Source: Streptomyces sp. AC550_RSS872 (GTDB taxonomy: Bacteria; Actinomycetota; Actinomycetes; Streptomycetales; Streptomycetaceae). Taken from it: a stretch of DNA of 64,000 bases. Below are positions 16,474 to 24,723 of the stretch, in pieces; the first letter of the stretch is position 1; each line of letters opens with the position of its first letter. The DNA lies in assembly GCF_019049285.1 (NCBI RefSeq), contig NZ_JAGMUL010000014.1, positions 178,299-242,298 on the forward strand. The letters run 5' to 3'. Position numbers and translations under genes: made by a program. The notes beneath the pieces are model-generated. The model saw only the letters and a list, made by a program, of their open reading frames with translations. It was not told the DNA's origin and did no database searches.

Positions 16474-17057
16474 TCAGAGCTTGCCCCACACGTAAGCCGT
16501 ACGGTGGCCGTCCAGCAGCTCGGACATCCGGGTGCGGAACTCCTCGGTGAACCGGGGCCAGTTCCAGAACTCGAAACCGAGGTGGGCGAAGGCGAACCAG
16601 TCGTCGGCCCAGGTCCAGTCGGGCAGCGGGACTGAGCCGGCGCAGGCGGGGCAGTCGGCCTGGGCCGTGCCGGTCTCGTGCTAGGGGGTGTTTTGAAAGT
16701 CCTGTGCGGTGCCCAGACGTCCTCGATCAGATCCCACCCGTCGGTGGTCAGCCGGGTGGTGACCCCACAGCGCGGACAGGTCACCGCCTCCGGTCCGCCC
16801 TGCCCGCCGTGGAAGACGGTGCGCCCGGTGTACACGGCCAGGCCGTCCCAGGGGTCCCAGTCGGCGTCGTCCGGCGCGGCGGCCCGCTGCCAGTTCGGGC
16901 CCGGAGGATGGCCGAGCGGCCGCCCGAGCACGCAGTCCGTGCGCTCGGCCAGCACGATGCCCTCGGCCACCAGCCACTCGACGACGCGCTCGGCGAGCTG
17001 TGACGCCTGCTGCGGGGCCGCCTGGAGGTCGACGATCGTCTGGAAGTGATCACCCAT
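16474..17057 (-). pseudogene. Conserved hypothetical protein, frame broken by MITE end
   Basis: The gene starts at ATG 17057 (MGDHFQTIVDLQA) and reads cleanly through a zinc-ribbon-like VTCPRCGVTTRLTTDGW to WAPHR near 16715. The sequence then enters the end of a MITE (16681-16713), which supplies a TAG in one frame and shifts the original frame. Homologous-looking sequence resumes in another frame at HETGTAQADCPACAGSVPLPDW and runs to a natural stop at 16474 (AYVWGKL). The total length is not a multiple of three. Two CxxC pairs flank the break, so the intact protein probably bound zinc. Function unknown. Confidence 0.75.
16681..16713. mobile_element. Solo terminal repeat of the 28.4-kb MITE family
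   Basis: CTAGGGGGTGTTTTGAAAGT followed by CCTGTGCGG matches the outer 33 or so bp of the element at 28409-28577 (reverse complement of its right end) with two or three mismatches. No second inverted repeat is found nearby, so this is a deletion derivative or imprecise excision scar inside the pseudogene. Confidence 0.75.
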
Positions 17058-17091
17058 GCCCGAACCGTAGACCCCGCCACTGACAACGCCC

Positions 17092-17706
17092 TCAGCCCAA
17101 CGCCTCGTCCAGCAGCGCCGCCCACTGCGCGACCACGCGGTCCCGGCGTGCCGTGTCGTCCGTGAGCAGGTTGGCCAGCCCGAGGCCGCGGGCCATGTCC
17201 AGCAGTCCCTGGACGGTTTCGCGGGCGCCCGGCCGGGACTCGTCGGCGCCGAGCAGGTCGACCGCGATGCGGTGGGTCTCACGGCCCACGCGGGCCTCCA
17301 GCTCCGTGACCCGTGGCCGCAGCTGCTCCTCGTTCGACGCGGCCACCCACAGATGCAGCGCCGCGCGGAACAGCGGGCCGGTGTAGAGGTCCACCAGCGC
17401 CGACACCACGACCCCGCGGTCCCCGGCCGCACCCTCGGGGAACAGGGCCCGCAGTGCCGTCGAGCGCTCCTCGGCGACGTACTCCACCGCCGCCGTGAAG
17501 AGGTCCTCGCGGGTCGGGAAGTGGTGCTGGGCCGCACCACGGGAGACGCCGGCGCGTTCGGCGACGACGGAGACCGTGGAGCCCGCCCAGCCGTGTTCGG
17601 CGAGGCAGGCCACGGCGGCCTCCAGGAGCCGCTGCCGGGTGGCGCGGCTGCGGTCCTGTTTGGGCACGCGGTCCGCTCGGTCCACGCGGTCGCCGACTGT
17701 GCTCAC
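17092..17706 (-). CDS. TetR-family regulator, last gene of acyl-CoA operon
   Basis: 204 aa from GTG 17706, which overlaps the enoyl-CoA hydratase stop as GTGA; ATG 17715 is an alternative. N-terminal TetR HTH (RATRQRLLEAAVACLAEHGW ... SVVAERAGVSRGAAQHHFPTREDLF), about residues 18-75; the ligand domain is helical. Being the terminal gene of the operon, it is the best candidate for the repressor that binds the palindrome at 27257-27270. It compares with AtuR/LiuR-like acyl-CoA-responsive TetR regulators by context only. Confidence 0.88.
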   Translation of the reverse strand: MSTVGDRVDRADRVPKQDRSRATRQRLLEAAVACLAEHGWAGSTVSVVAERAGVSRGAAQHHFPTREDLFTAAVEYVAEERSTALRALFPEGAAGDRGVVVSALVDLYTGPLFRAALHLWVAASNEEQLRPRVTELEARVGRETHRIAVDLLGADESRPGARETVQGLLDMARGLGLANLLTDDTARRDRVVAQWAALLDEALG

Positions 17707-18437
17707 ACCGCCCATTCCGGATCCCGTCTTTCTAGGAAGGCCGTCATCCCCTCGCGGGCCTGCGCGGAGGAGAACAGCCGGGCCGAGAGCGCGGTCAGGT
17801 CGGCCGCGTCCCGGTCGAAGGTCTCCAGCACCTTAGCCGTGAGCAGCGCCTTCGTCTCGGCCAGGGCCCGCGGGGAGGCCCTGCGCAGGCCGTCCAGGAC
17901 GGGCGTCAGGGCCGCGTCGACGTCCTCGCCCGCCACCGTCAGCAGGCCGATGCGGGCCGCCTCCGGGGCGCCGAAGCGTTCCCCGGTCAGGTAGTAGCGG
18001 GCCAGGGCGCGGGGGTCCGTACGGGGCAGCAGGGGCAGCGAGATGACCGCGGGGGCGACGCCTATGTGCACCTCGGTGAAGGCGAAGCCGGCCCGCGCGG
18101 ACGCGGCGGAGATGTCACAGGCCGCGAGCAGGCCGAGGCCGCCCGCACGGACATGGCCGGTGACCCGGGCGACGACCGGTTTGGGCAGTTCCACGATCTG
18201 CCGGAGCAGCGCCACCAGGCCGTCCGGGGGCGGAGGGTCGCGCAGGTCGGCGCCCGCGCAGAACGTGTTGCCGGTGTGGGTGAGGACGATCGCGCGTACG
18301 TCGGCGTCCTTGGCGCAGTCCGTCAGCGCGTCGGTCAGCTCACCCACGAGGGCGGCCGAGAGCGCGTTGCGGTTGCCCGGGGAGTCGAGGGTGAGGGTCT
18401 CGACGCCACGGGCGCGCGTGCGGCCGATCAGCGTCAT
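17703..18437 (-). CDS. Enoyl-CoA hydratase/isomerase family
   Basis: 244 aa; its ATG overlaps the ligase stop as ATGA. Crotonase fold: NRNALSAALVGELTDAL, oxyanion-hole segment HTGNTFCAGADLRD, and VTGHVRAGGLGLLAACDISAAS. The Glu in TEVHIGVAPAVISL aligns with one of the two catalytic glutamates. Hydrates an enoyl-CoA intermediate in the cytosol. In context it would act after acyl-CoA dehydrogenation/carboxylation, the AtuE-like step. Confidence 0.9.
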   Translation of the reverse strand: MTLIGRTRARGVETLTLDSPGNRNALSAALVGELTDALTDCAKDADVRAIVLTHTGNTFCAGADLRDPPPPDGLVALLRQIVELPKPVVARVTGHVRAGGLGLLAACDISAASARAGFAFTEVHIGVAPAVISLPLLPRTDPRALARYYLTGERFGAPEAARIGLLTVAGEDVDAALTPVLDGLRRASPRALAETKALLTAKVLETFDRDAADLTALSARLFSSAQAREGMTAFLERRDPEWAV

Positions 18438-20011
18438 GTGTTCTCCCTGAGTGCCCGCAGTTCGCGGCGCAGGATCTTGCCGGAGGCGGCCCGCGGGACG
18501 CCGTCGATGAAGGTGACCTGACGGACGCGCTTGTAGGGGGCGACGCGTTCGGCGACGTACATCATGACCTCTCCTTCGGAGAGGCCGGTGGCGGTGGGCT
18601 GGCGGACCACGTACGCGTGCGGGACCTCGTTGCCCTCGTCGTTGCAGACGCCGATGACCGCCGCGTCGGCGATGCCGGGGTGGGTGAGCAGGAGCGCCTC
18701 CAGTTCGGCGGGGGCCACCTGGAAGCCCTTGTACTTGATCAGTTCCTTGACGCGGTCCACGACGAACAGCCAGCCGTTCGCGTCGACATGCCCCACATCC
18801 CCCGTGTGCAGCCAGCCATCGGGGTCGATCATCGCGGCGGTGGCGTCGGGGCGTCCGAGATAGCCCTTCATGACCTGGGGGCCGCGGATGAGGATCTCCC
18901 CGGACTCTCCGATACCGAGGTCCTTGTCGGGGTCGTCGAGGGAGACGACACGCATCTCGGTGCCGGCGATGAGCCTGCCGACGGTTCCGGCGGGGGCGTC
19001 CCGCATGGCGGCCAGCGGGACGACGTGGGTGCCGGGGGACAGCTCCGTCATGCCGTACGCCTGTCCCACAGGCGGCAGGCCGAGGCGCTGCGAGCAGGCG
19101 GCCGCGAGTTTGGCGTCCAGCGGCGCCGCGGCGCTGACGATGTACTTCAGCGACGACAGGTCGTACTGCGCGACCAGCGGGTGCTTGGCGAGGGCGAGGA
19201 CGATCGGCGGGGCCACGTACAGGCCGGTGATGCGGTGGTTCTGGATGGCCGCGAGGAAGGTCTCCAGGTCGAAGCGGGGCAGGACGACGACCGTCGCGCC
19301 CTGCCTCAGGGGCGCGTTCATCAGGGCCGTCAGGCCGTAGATGTGAAAGAAGGGCAGCACGGCGAGGATGCGGTCGCCGGGGGCCGCCGATATCGCGGGT
19401 TCGAGCTGGGCGAGGTTGGTGGCGATCTGGCGGTGGGTGAGCATCACGCCCTTGGGGATGCCGGTGGTGCCGGAGGAGTACGGCAGGGCGGCGACGTCCG
19501 CCACGGGGTCGATGTCGACCTGCGGTTCGAGGGCCGCGGAGGCCAGCATGTCGATGAGCGAGCGATGCCCGGGTGCGCTGTCGCACACGAAGATCTCCTC
19601 GACTCCGCCCGCGAGTTCGGCGGCCCGGCGCGCCGCCTCCAGCAGCGGCGAGACGGTGACGATCCAGCGGGCCGCCGAGTCCTTCAGCTGCTTGGCGAAC
19701 TCCTCCGGCGTGGCGAGCGGGTGCACGGTGGTGACGGAGGCACCCGCGCGCGTGGCGGCGTAGAACGCCGTCGGGAAGGCGACCGTGTTCGGGCTGTGCA
19801 GGGCGAGCACGTCGCCCTTGCGGACGCCCGCCTCGGCGAGGGCGGCGGCGACGCGCCGGTGGAAGCGGTCGAGCTGCTCGTAGGTGAGGGTGGTGCCGTC
19901 CGTGCCGTCGACGAGCGCGGGTGTGTCCCCGAACTCGGCGGCCCGGCCCAGTACGGCCTCGTGGATGGGGAGTTCTACGGCCGGGACGTCTTCGTACTCG
20001 CTGCGGAACAC
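18434..20011 (-). CDS. AMP-dependent acyl-CoA ligase (4-coumarate-CoA ligase group)
   Basis: 525 aa from GTG 20011, with GAGGAGG ideally placed 5 nt upstream. ANL adenylating enzyme: AMP-loop YSSGTTGIPKGVMLTHRQ, YGMTELSPGTH (A5), WLHTGDVGHVDANGW (A7), DRVKELIKYKGFQVAPAELE (A8) and C-terminal catalytic Lys in PRAASGKILRREL (A10). Activates a carboxylic acid to its CoA thioester. Within the operon it probably supplies the acyl-CoA substrate; the acid itself is not determinable, although 4CL-like enzymes accept cinnamates and branched acids. Confidence 0.92.
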   Translation of the reverse strand: MFRSEYEDVPAVELPIHEAVLGRAAEFGDTPALVDGTDGTTLTYEQLDRFHRRVAAALAEAGVRKGDVLALHSPNTVAFPTAFYAATRAGASVTTVHPLATPEEFAKQLKDSAARWIVTVSPLLEAARRAAELAGGVEEIFVCDSAPGHRSLIDMLASAALEPQVDIDPVADVAALPYSSGTTGIPKGVMLTHRQIATNLAQLEPAISAAPGDRILAVLPFFHIYGLTALMNAPLRQGATVVVLPRFDLETFLAAIQNHRITGLYVAPPIVLALAKHPLVAQYDLSSLKYIVSAAAPLDAKLAAACSQRLGLPPVGQAYGMTELSPGTHVVPLAAMRDAPAGTVGRLIAGTEMRVVSLDDPDKDLGIGESGEILIRGPQVMKGYLGRPDATAAMIDPDGWLHTGDVGHVDANGWLFVVDRVKELIKYKGFQVAPAELEALLLTHPGIADAAVIGVCNDEGNEVPHAYVVRQPTATGLSEGEVMMYVAERVAPYKRVRQVTFIDGVPRAASGKILRRELRALRENT

Positions 20012-20048
20012 GGTTCCTCCTCGCGACACGGTGCCGGGCGGATGCCGG

Positions 20049-21188
20049 TCAGTACGACTTGGGCAGGCCCAGGGTCTGGTGGGAGACGTAGTTGAGAATC
20101 ATCTCCCGGCTCACCGGAGCAATACGAGACACGCGCGCGGCGGTTATCAGCGAGGCGAGCCCGAACTCGCGCGTGAGTCCGTTCCCGCCGAGGGTGTGCA
20201 CCGCCTGGTCGACGGCCTTCACGCAGGCCTCCCCGGCCGCGTACTTGGCCATGTTGGCGGCCTCCCCCGCGCCGACGTCGTCTCCGGCGTCGTACAGGCA
20301 GGCCGCCTTCTGCATCATCAGACGGGCCAGTTCGAGGTCGATGTGCGCCTGGGCGAGGGGGTGCGCGATGGCCTGGTGGGCGCCGATGGGGGTCTTCCAG
20401 ACGGTACGGTCGCGCGCGTACTCGACGGCACGGGCGAGCGCGTAGCGGCCCATGCCGATCGCGAAGGCGGCCGTCATGATGCGTTCGGGGTTGAGGCCGG
20501 CGAAGAGCTGGAGGAGGCCCGCGTCCTCGTCTCCGACGAGCGCGTCCGCGGGGAGCCGTACGTCGTCGAGGGTCAGCTCGAACTGTTTCTCCGCGGCGTT
20601 GAGTTCCATGTCGATCCGGCGGCGCGTGAAGCCTTCGGCGTCGCGCGGGACGATGAACAGGCAGGGTTTGAGGTTGCCGGTGCGGGCGTCCGCTGTGCGG
20701 CCGACTATGAGGGTGGCGTCGGCTATGTCGACGCCGGAGATGAAGACCTTGCGGCCGGTGAGGATCCAGTCTCCGGTGTCCGGGTCGCGGCGGGCCGTGG
20801 TCGTGATGCGGTGGCTGTTGGAGCCGGCGTCCGGTTCGGTGATGCCGAAGGCCATGGTGCGGGTGCCGTCGGCGAGGGCGGGGAGCCAGTCGCGTTTCTG
20901 GTCTTCTGTGCCGAAGCGGGCGATGACTGTGCCGCAGATCGCCGGGGAGACGACCATCATGAGCAGGGGGCAGCCTGCGGCGCCGAGTTCTTCGAGGACT
21001 ATGGAGAGTTCGGCTATGCCGCCGCCTCCGCCGCCGTGTGCCTCCGGCAGGTTGACGCCGAGGTAGCCGAGCTTGGCGGCCTCGGACCAGAGGGCTTGGC
21101 GGTCGTAGGTGCGGCCGTGGCGGTTGCCGAGGGCGGCCACTGCGGACCGTAGGGCCTTGTGTTCCTCGGATTCGAGAGTGGTGGGCAT
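20049..21188 (-). CDS. Acyl-CoA dehydrogenase
   Basis: 379 aa, ATG 21188 with AAGGAG. FAD enzyme: FGITEPDAGSNSHRITTTA and GDWILTGRKVFISG (FAD/substrate contacts), a helical C-terminal domain with QAIAHPLAQAHIDLELAR and VDQAVHTLGGNGLTREFGL. Oxidises an acyl-CoA to the 2,3-enoyl-CoA with electron transfer flavoprotein. By position it is the AtuD/LiuA-like step preceding carboxylation. An 80-bp gap with a short repeat separates it from the biotin carboxylase gene. Confidence 0.92.
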   Translation of the reverse strand: MPTTLESEEHKALRSAVAALGNRHGRTYDRQALWSEAAKLGYLGVNLPEAHGGGGGGIAELSIVLEELGAAGCPLLMMVVSPAICGTVIARFGTEDQKRDWLPALADGTRTMAFGITEPDAGSNSHRITTTARRDPDTGDWILTGRKVFISGVDIADATLIVGRTADARTGNLKPCLFIVPRDAEGFTRRRIDMELNAAEKQFELTLDDVRLPADALVGDEDAGLLQLFAGLNPERIMTAAFAIGMGRYALARAVEYARDRTVWKTPIGAHQAIAHPLAQAHIDLELARLMMQKAACLYDAGDDVGAGEAANMAKYAAGEACVKAVDQAVHTLGGNGLTREFGLASLITAARVSRIAPVSREMILNYVSHQTLGLPKSY

Positions 21189-21269
21189 GGGGCTCCTTCC
21201 CGGGTGCGGGTTGTGTGTGGTTGCTCGCGCTCACGCGGCGGAGCCGCATATTGGTACAGCCCCGCGCCC

Positions 21270-23114
21270 CTAGGGTTCTTGCACTACCGCCAGCAATGCA
21301 CCGACCGTTACCTGCTGGCCAGGTACGGCATGCAAGGCGCTCAGCGTGCCTGTGGACGGCGCCACGACCTTGTGCTGCATCTTCATCGCCTCCAGCCACA
21401 GCAGGGGCTGTCCGGCCCGCACAGCCGCTCCTACGGCCAGTCCTCCGGCGACGCGGACGACCGTCCCCGGCATGGGGGCCAGGAGGGAGCCCGGCGCGTG
21501 CTGGGCCGTCGGGGCGGGGAAACGGGGTAGTGCGGTGAGGCGTGTGGTGTTCACGTGGATCTCGTCGCCGTACCTCGCGACCTCGAAGTTCCTTCGTACG
21601 CCGTCCACTTCGAGGACAACGAGACGTGCGTCGGCGTGTACGACCCATACCCCGTCGGCCGCCAGGCCGCCCGGGCGCGTGTGCCGGTAACGGGTCTCGA
21701 CCTCCTCGCCCGCCACCGCGTACCGCTTGGTCTGCGGCTGTGACGGAACGTTGCGCCAGCCGCCGAAGCGGGAGCGGCCGTGGGCGTCGGCGAGGGCGGC
21801 GGCCAGGGGGGCGTACGGGTCGGGGGTCGGCTCGGTGAGGTCGGTGCGGTGGCGGTCGTAGAAGCCGGTGTCCATGCGGGCGGACGTGAACTCCTCGTGG
21901 CGCAGGGAGCGGACGAGGAGGTCCCGGTTGGTGAGGGGGCCGTGGATCGTCGCACGCTCCAGGGCGCCGGCGAGTCTGCGGATCGCGGCCGCGCGCGTGG
22001 GGGCGTGCGCTACGAGCTTGGCGAGCATCGGGTCGTAGTGGACGCCGATCTCGTCGCCGTCGGTGAAGCCGGTGTCCAGGCGGACGCCGTCGGGGACGGC
22101 GAAACGGTGCAGGGTGCCGGTCTGCGGGGCCCAGTCGCGGGCCGGGTCCTCGGCGTAGAGGCGGGCTTCGATCGCGTGGCCACGCGCGCGTGGCGGGTCG
22201 GCGGGCAGGGCCCGGCCTTCGGCGACGCTCAGCTGCTCCGCTACCAGGTCGAGGCCGAAGACCGCTTCCGTCACCGGGTGTTCCACCTGGAGGCGGGTGT
22301 TCATCTCCAGGAAGTGCGCCTTCTCGTCGGCCACCAGGAACTCGACGGTGCCGGCACCGACGTAGTCGACGGCGCGGGCGGCGCGCACGGCCAGCGCGTG
22401 CAGTTCGTCCGTGAGCTGCTCGGAGAGTCCGGGTGCCGGCGCCTCCTCGATCACTTTCTGGTGGCGGCGCTGGAGGGAGCAGTCCCGGGTGCCGAGCGCC
22501 CACACCGTGCCGTGGGTGTCGGCGAGGATCTGTACCTCGACGTGGCGGCCGTTCTCGACGTACGGCTCGACGAACACCTCGCCGTCACCGAAGGCGCTCG
22601 CGGCCTCGGTGCGCGCGCTTTCCAGGGCGGCGTTCAGCTCCTCCAGCCGGCGCACGACACGCATTCCGCGCCCGCCGCCACCCGCGGCCGCCTTGACCAG
22701 GACGGGGAGATCGGTGTCGGCGACCTCGCCCAGGGGCGCGAGGCCCATCAGCTCCTTCGCCCGCGTCTTGGACGCCATGGCCTCGATCGCCTCCGGAGGC
22801 GGGCCGATCCAGACGAGGCCCGCGTCGAGCACCGCGCGGGCGAAGTCGGCGTTCTCGGACAGGAAGCCGTAGCCGGGGTGCACGGCGTCCGCGCCGGACG
22901 CGAGCGCCGCCTTCACGATGAGGTCGCCGCGCAGATACGTGTCGGAGGGCGCCGCCCCCGGCAGTCGTACCGCCGCGTCGGCCACGCGCGCGTGGAGGGC
23001 CTTCGCGTCGGCGTCCGAGTACACGGCGACCGTCCGGATTCCCAACTCACCGCAGGTGCGGAAGACTCGGCACGCGATCTCGCCCCGGTTGGCCACGAGC
23101 ACAGAAGTGATCAC
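21270..23114 (-). CDS. Acyl-CoA carboxylase alpha subunit (biotin carboxylase + BCCP)
   Basis: 614 aa from GTG 23114. Biotin carboxylase domain (about 1-440): VLVANRGEIACRVFRT, HPGYGFLSENADFA, ATP-grasp VKAAAGGGGRGMRVV, EMNTRLQVEHPVTEAVFGLDLV. C-terminal biotin carrier domain with EAMKMQH, Lys near 578 biotinylated. Partner of the carboxyltransferase gene directly upstream. The substrate class (3-methylcrotonyl-, geranyl- or another branched enoyl-CoA) is inferred from neighbours. Internal residues between MGLAPLG and DLPVLVK look shorter than in AccA2-type subunits, so the B-domain region may be compact. Confidence 0.93.
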   Translation of the reverse strand: MITSVLVANRGEIACRVFRTCGELGIRTVAVYSDADAKALHARVADAAVRLPGAAPSDTYLRGDLIVKAALASGADAVHPGYGFLSENADFARAVLDAGLVWIGPPPEAIEAMASKTRAKELMGLAPLGEVADTDLPVLVKAAAGGGGRGMRVVRRLEELNAALESARTEAASAFGDGEVFVEPYVENGRHVEVQILADTHGTVWALGTRDCSLQRRHQKVIEEAPAPGLSEQLTDELHALAVRAARAVDYVGAGTVEFLVADEKAHFLEMNTRLQVEHPVTEAVFGLDLVAEQLSVAEGRALPADPPRARGHAIEARLYAEDPARDWAPQTGTLHRFAVPDGVRLDTGFTDGDEIGVHYDPMLAKLVAHAPTRAAAIRRLAGALERATIHGPLTNRDLLVRSLRHEEFTSARMDTGFYDRHRTDLTEPTPDPYAPLAAALADAHGRSRFGGWRNVPSQPQTKRYAVAGEEVETRYRHTRPGGLAADGVWVVHADARLVVLEVDGVRRNFEVARYGDEIHVNTTRLTALPRFPAPTAQHAPGSLLAPMPGTVVRVAGGLAVGAAVRAGQPLLWLEAMKMQHKVVAPSTGTLSALHAVPGQQVTVGALLAVVQEP

Positions 23115-23124
23115 TGGTGATCCC

Positions 23125-24723
23125 TCACATCCGGAAGACGCCGAAGCCACCGCGCGCGCCCTCGTAAGGCGCCGTGTGGATGGCGGACAGACACATACCG
23201 AGGACCGTGCGGGTGTCGCGCGGATCTATGACGCCGTCGTCGTAGAGCCGCCCGGACAGGAACATGGGCAGCGACTCCGACTCGATCTGCTGCTCCACCA
23301 TGGCGCGCAGGGCGGCGTCCCCGTCCTCGTCGTACGGCTGTCCCTTGGCGGCCGCCGACTGCCGGGCGACGATCGAGAGCACTCCGGCGAGCTGCTGGGG
23401 GCCCATGACGGCCGACTTGGCGCTGGGCCAGGCGAAGAGGAAGCGGGGGTCGTAGGCGCGCCCGCACATGCCGTAGTGGCCGGCGCCGTACGACGCTCCC
23501 ATGAGGACGGAGAGATGGGGCACGCGGCTGTTGCCGACCGCGTTGATCATCATCGCGCCGTGCTTGATGATGCCGCCCTGCTCGTACCGGCTGCCGACCA
23601 TGTACCCGGTGGTGTTGTGCAGGAACAGCAGGGGGATGTCGCGCTGGTTGGCGAGCTGGATGAACTGGGCCGCCTTCTGGGACTCCTCGCTGAACAGAAC
23701 CCCTTGGGCGTTCGCCAGCACGCCGACCGGATAGCCGTGCAGGGCCGCCCAGCCCGTCACCAGGCTTGTTCCGTACATCGGCTTGAACTCGTCGAAGTCG
23801 GAGGCGTCGACGATGCGGGCGACGACCTCGCGCGGGTCGAAGGGGGTGCGCAGATCGCCGGGGACGATACCGAGGAGTTCGTCCTCGTCGTACTCGGGCG
23901 GGGCGGCCGGGCCCGGATCGGCGTACGCCTTGCGGTGGTTGAGGCGGGCGACCACGCGGCGTGCCTGGCGCAGGGCGTCCGGTTCGTCGACGGCGAAGTA
24001 GTCGGCGAGACCCGACACGCGCGCGTGCATCTCCGCGCCGCCCAGCGACTCGTCGTCGCTCTCCTCGCCGGTGGCCATCTTCACCAGGGGCGGACCGCCG
24101 AGGAACACCTTGGCACGCTCCTTGACCATGATCACGTGGTCGGACATGCCGGGGACGTACGCTCCGCCGGCCGTCGAGTTGCCGAACACGACCGCGACGG
24201 TGGGGATACCGGCCGCCGACAGCCGTGTCAGGTCCCGGAAGACGGCGCCTCCGGGGATGAAGATCTCCTTCTGGGAGGGCAGGTCGGCACCGCCCGACTC
24301 GACGAGGTTGATGACGGGCAGCCGGTTGGCGAGGGCGATGTCGTTGGCCCGCAGGGCCTTCTTCAGCGACCACGGGTTGCTCGCTCCCCCGCGCACGGTG
24401 GGGTCGTTGGCGGTGATCAGGCACTCCACCCCCTCGACGACCCCGATGCCGGTGACGAGGGAGGCGCCGACCGTGTGGTCGCTGCCCCAGGCGGCCAGCG
24501 GCGACAGCTCCAGGAAGGGCGTGTCGGGGTCGAGGAGCAGCTCGACGCGCTCACGGGCGAGGAGCTTGCCGCGCCGCCGGTGGCGTGCGACGTACTTCTC
24601 CCCGCCGCCCGCGACGGCCTTGGCGTGCTCGGCGTCGAGTTCGGCGAGCTTGGTGAGCATGGCCTCGCGGTTGGCCGCGTGTTCGGGGCTCTTCGGGTCC
24701 AGGGAGGAGGCGAGGACGGTCAC
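23125..24723 (-). CDS. Acyl-CoA carboxylase beta subunit (carboxyltransferase)
   Basis: 532 aa; GTG 24723 overlaps the upstream stop as GTGA. Crotonase-fold CT halves: N-terminal EGVECLITANDPTVRGGASN, VNLVESGGADLP with QKEIFIPGGAVFRD, and C-terminal QGVLFSEESQKAAQFIQLAN, LLFLHNTTGYMVG, GASYGAGHYGMCGRAYDPRF and DPRDTRTVLGMCLSAIH. This is the MCC/GCC (LiuB/AtuC) type rather than the propionyl-CoA PccB type, judged from the IIKHGAMMINAV and YGAGHYGMCG segments. It transfers carboxyl from biotin to an enoyl-CoA. Confidence 0.92.
   Translation of the reverse strand: MTVLASSLDPKSPEHAANREAMLTKLAELDAEHAKAVAGGGEKYVARHRRRGKLLARERVELLLDPDTPFLELSPLAAWGSDHTVGASLVTGIGVVEGVECLITANDPTVRGGASNPWSLKKALRANDIALANRLPVINLVESGGADLPSQKEIFIPGGAVFRDLTRLSAAGIPTVAVVFGNSTAGGAYVPGMSDHVIMVKERAKVFLGGPPLVKMATGEESDDESLGGAEMHARVSGLADYFAVDEPDALRQARRVVARLNHRKAYADPGPAAPPEYDEDELLGIVPGDLRTPFDPREVVARIVDASDFDEFKPMYGTSLVTGWAALHGYPVGVLANAQGVLFSEESQKAAQFIQLANQRDIPLLFLHNTTGYMVGSRYEQGGIIKHGAMMINAVGNSRVPHLSVLMGASYGAGHYGMCGRAYDPRFLFAWPSAKSAVMGPQQLAGVLSIVARQSAAAKGQPYDEDGDAALRAMVEQQIESESLPMFLSGRLYDDGVIDPRDTRTVLGMCLSAIHTAPYEGARGGFGVFRM

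Noticed and set aside
19975-23120. Long minus-strand and plus-strand frames through the acyl-CoA dehydrogenase/carboxylase region
   Set aside because: Overlapping frames with clear FAD, biotin and ATP-grasp motifs explain the region; these are shadows without domains.
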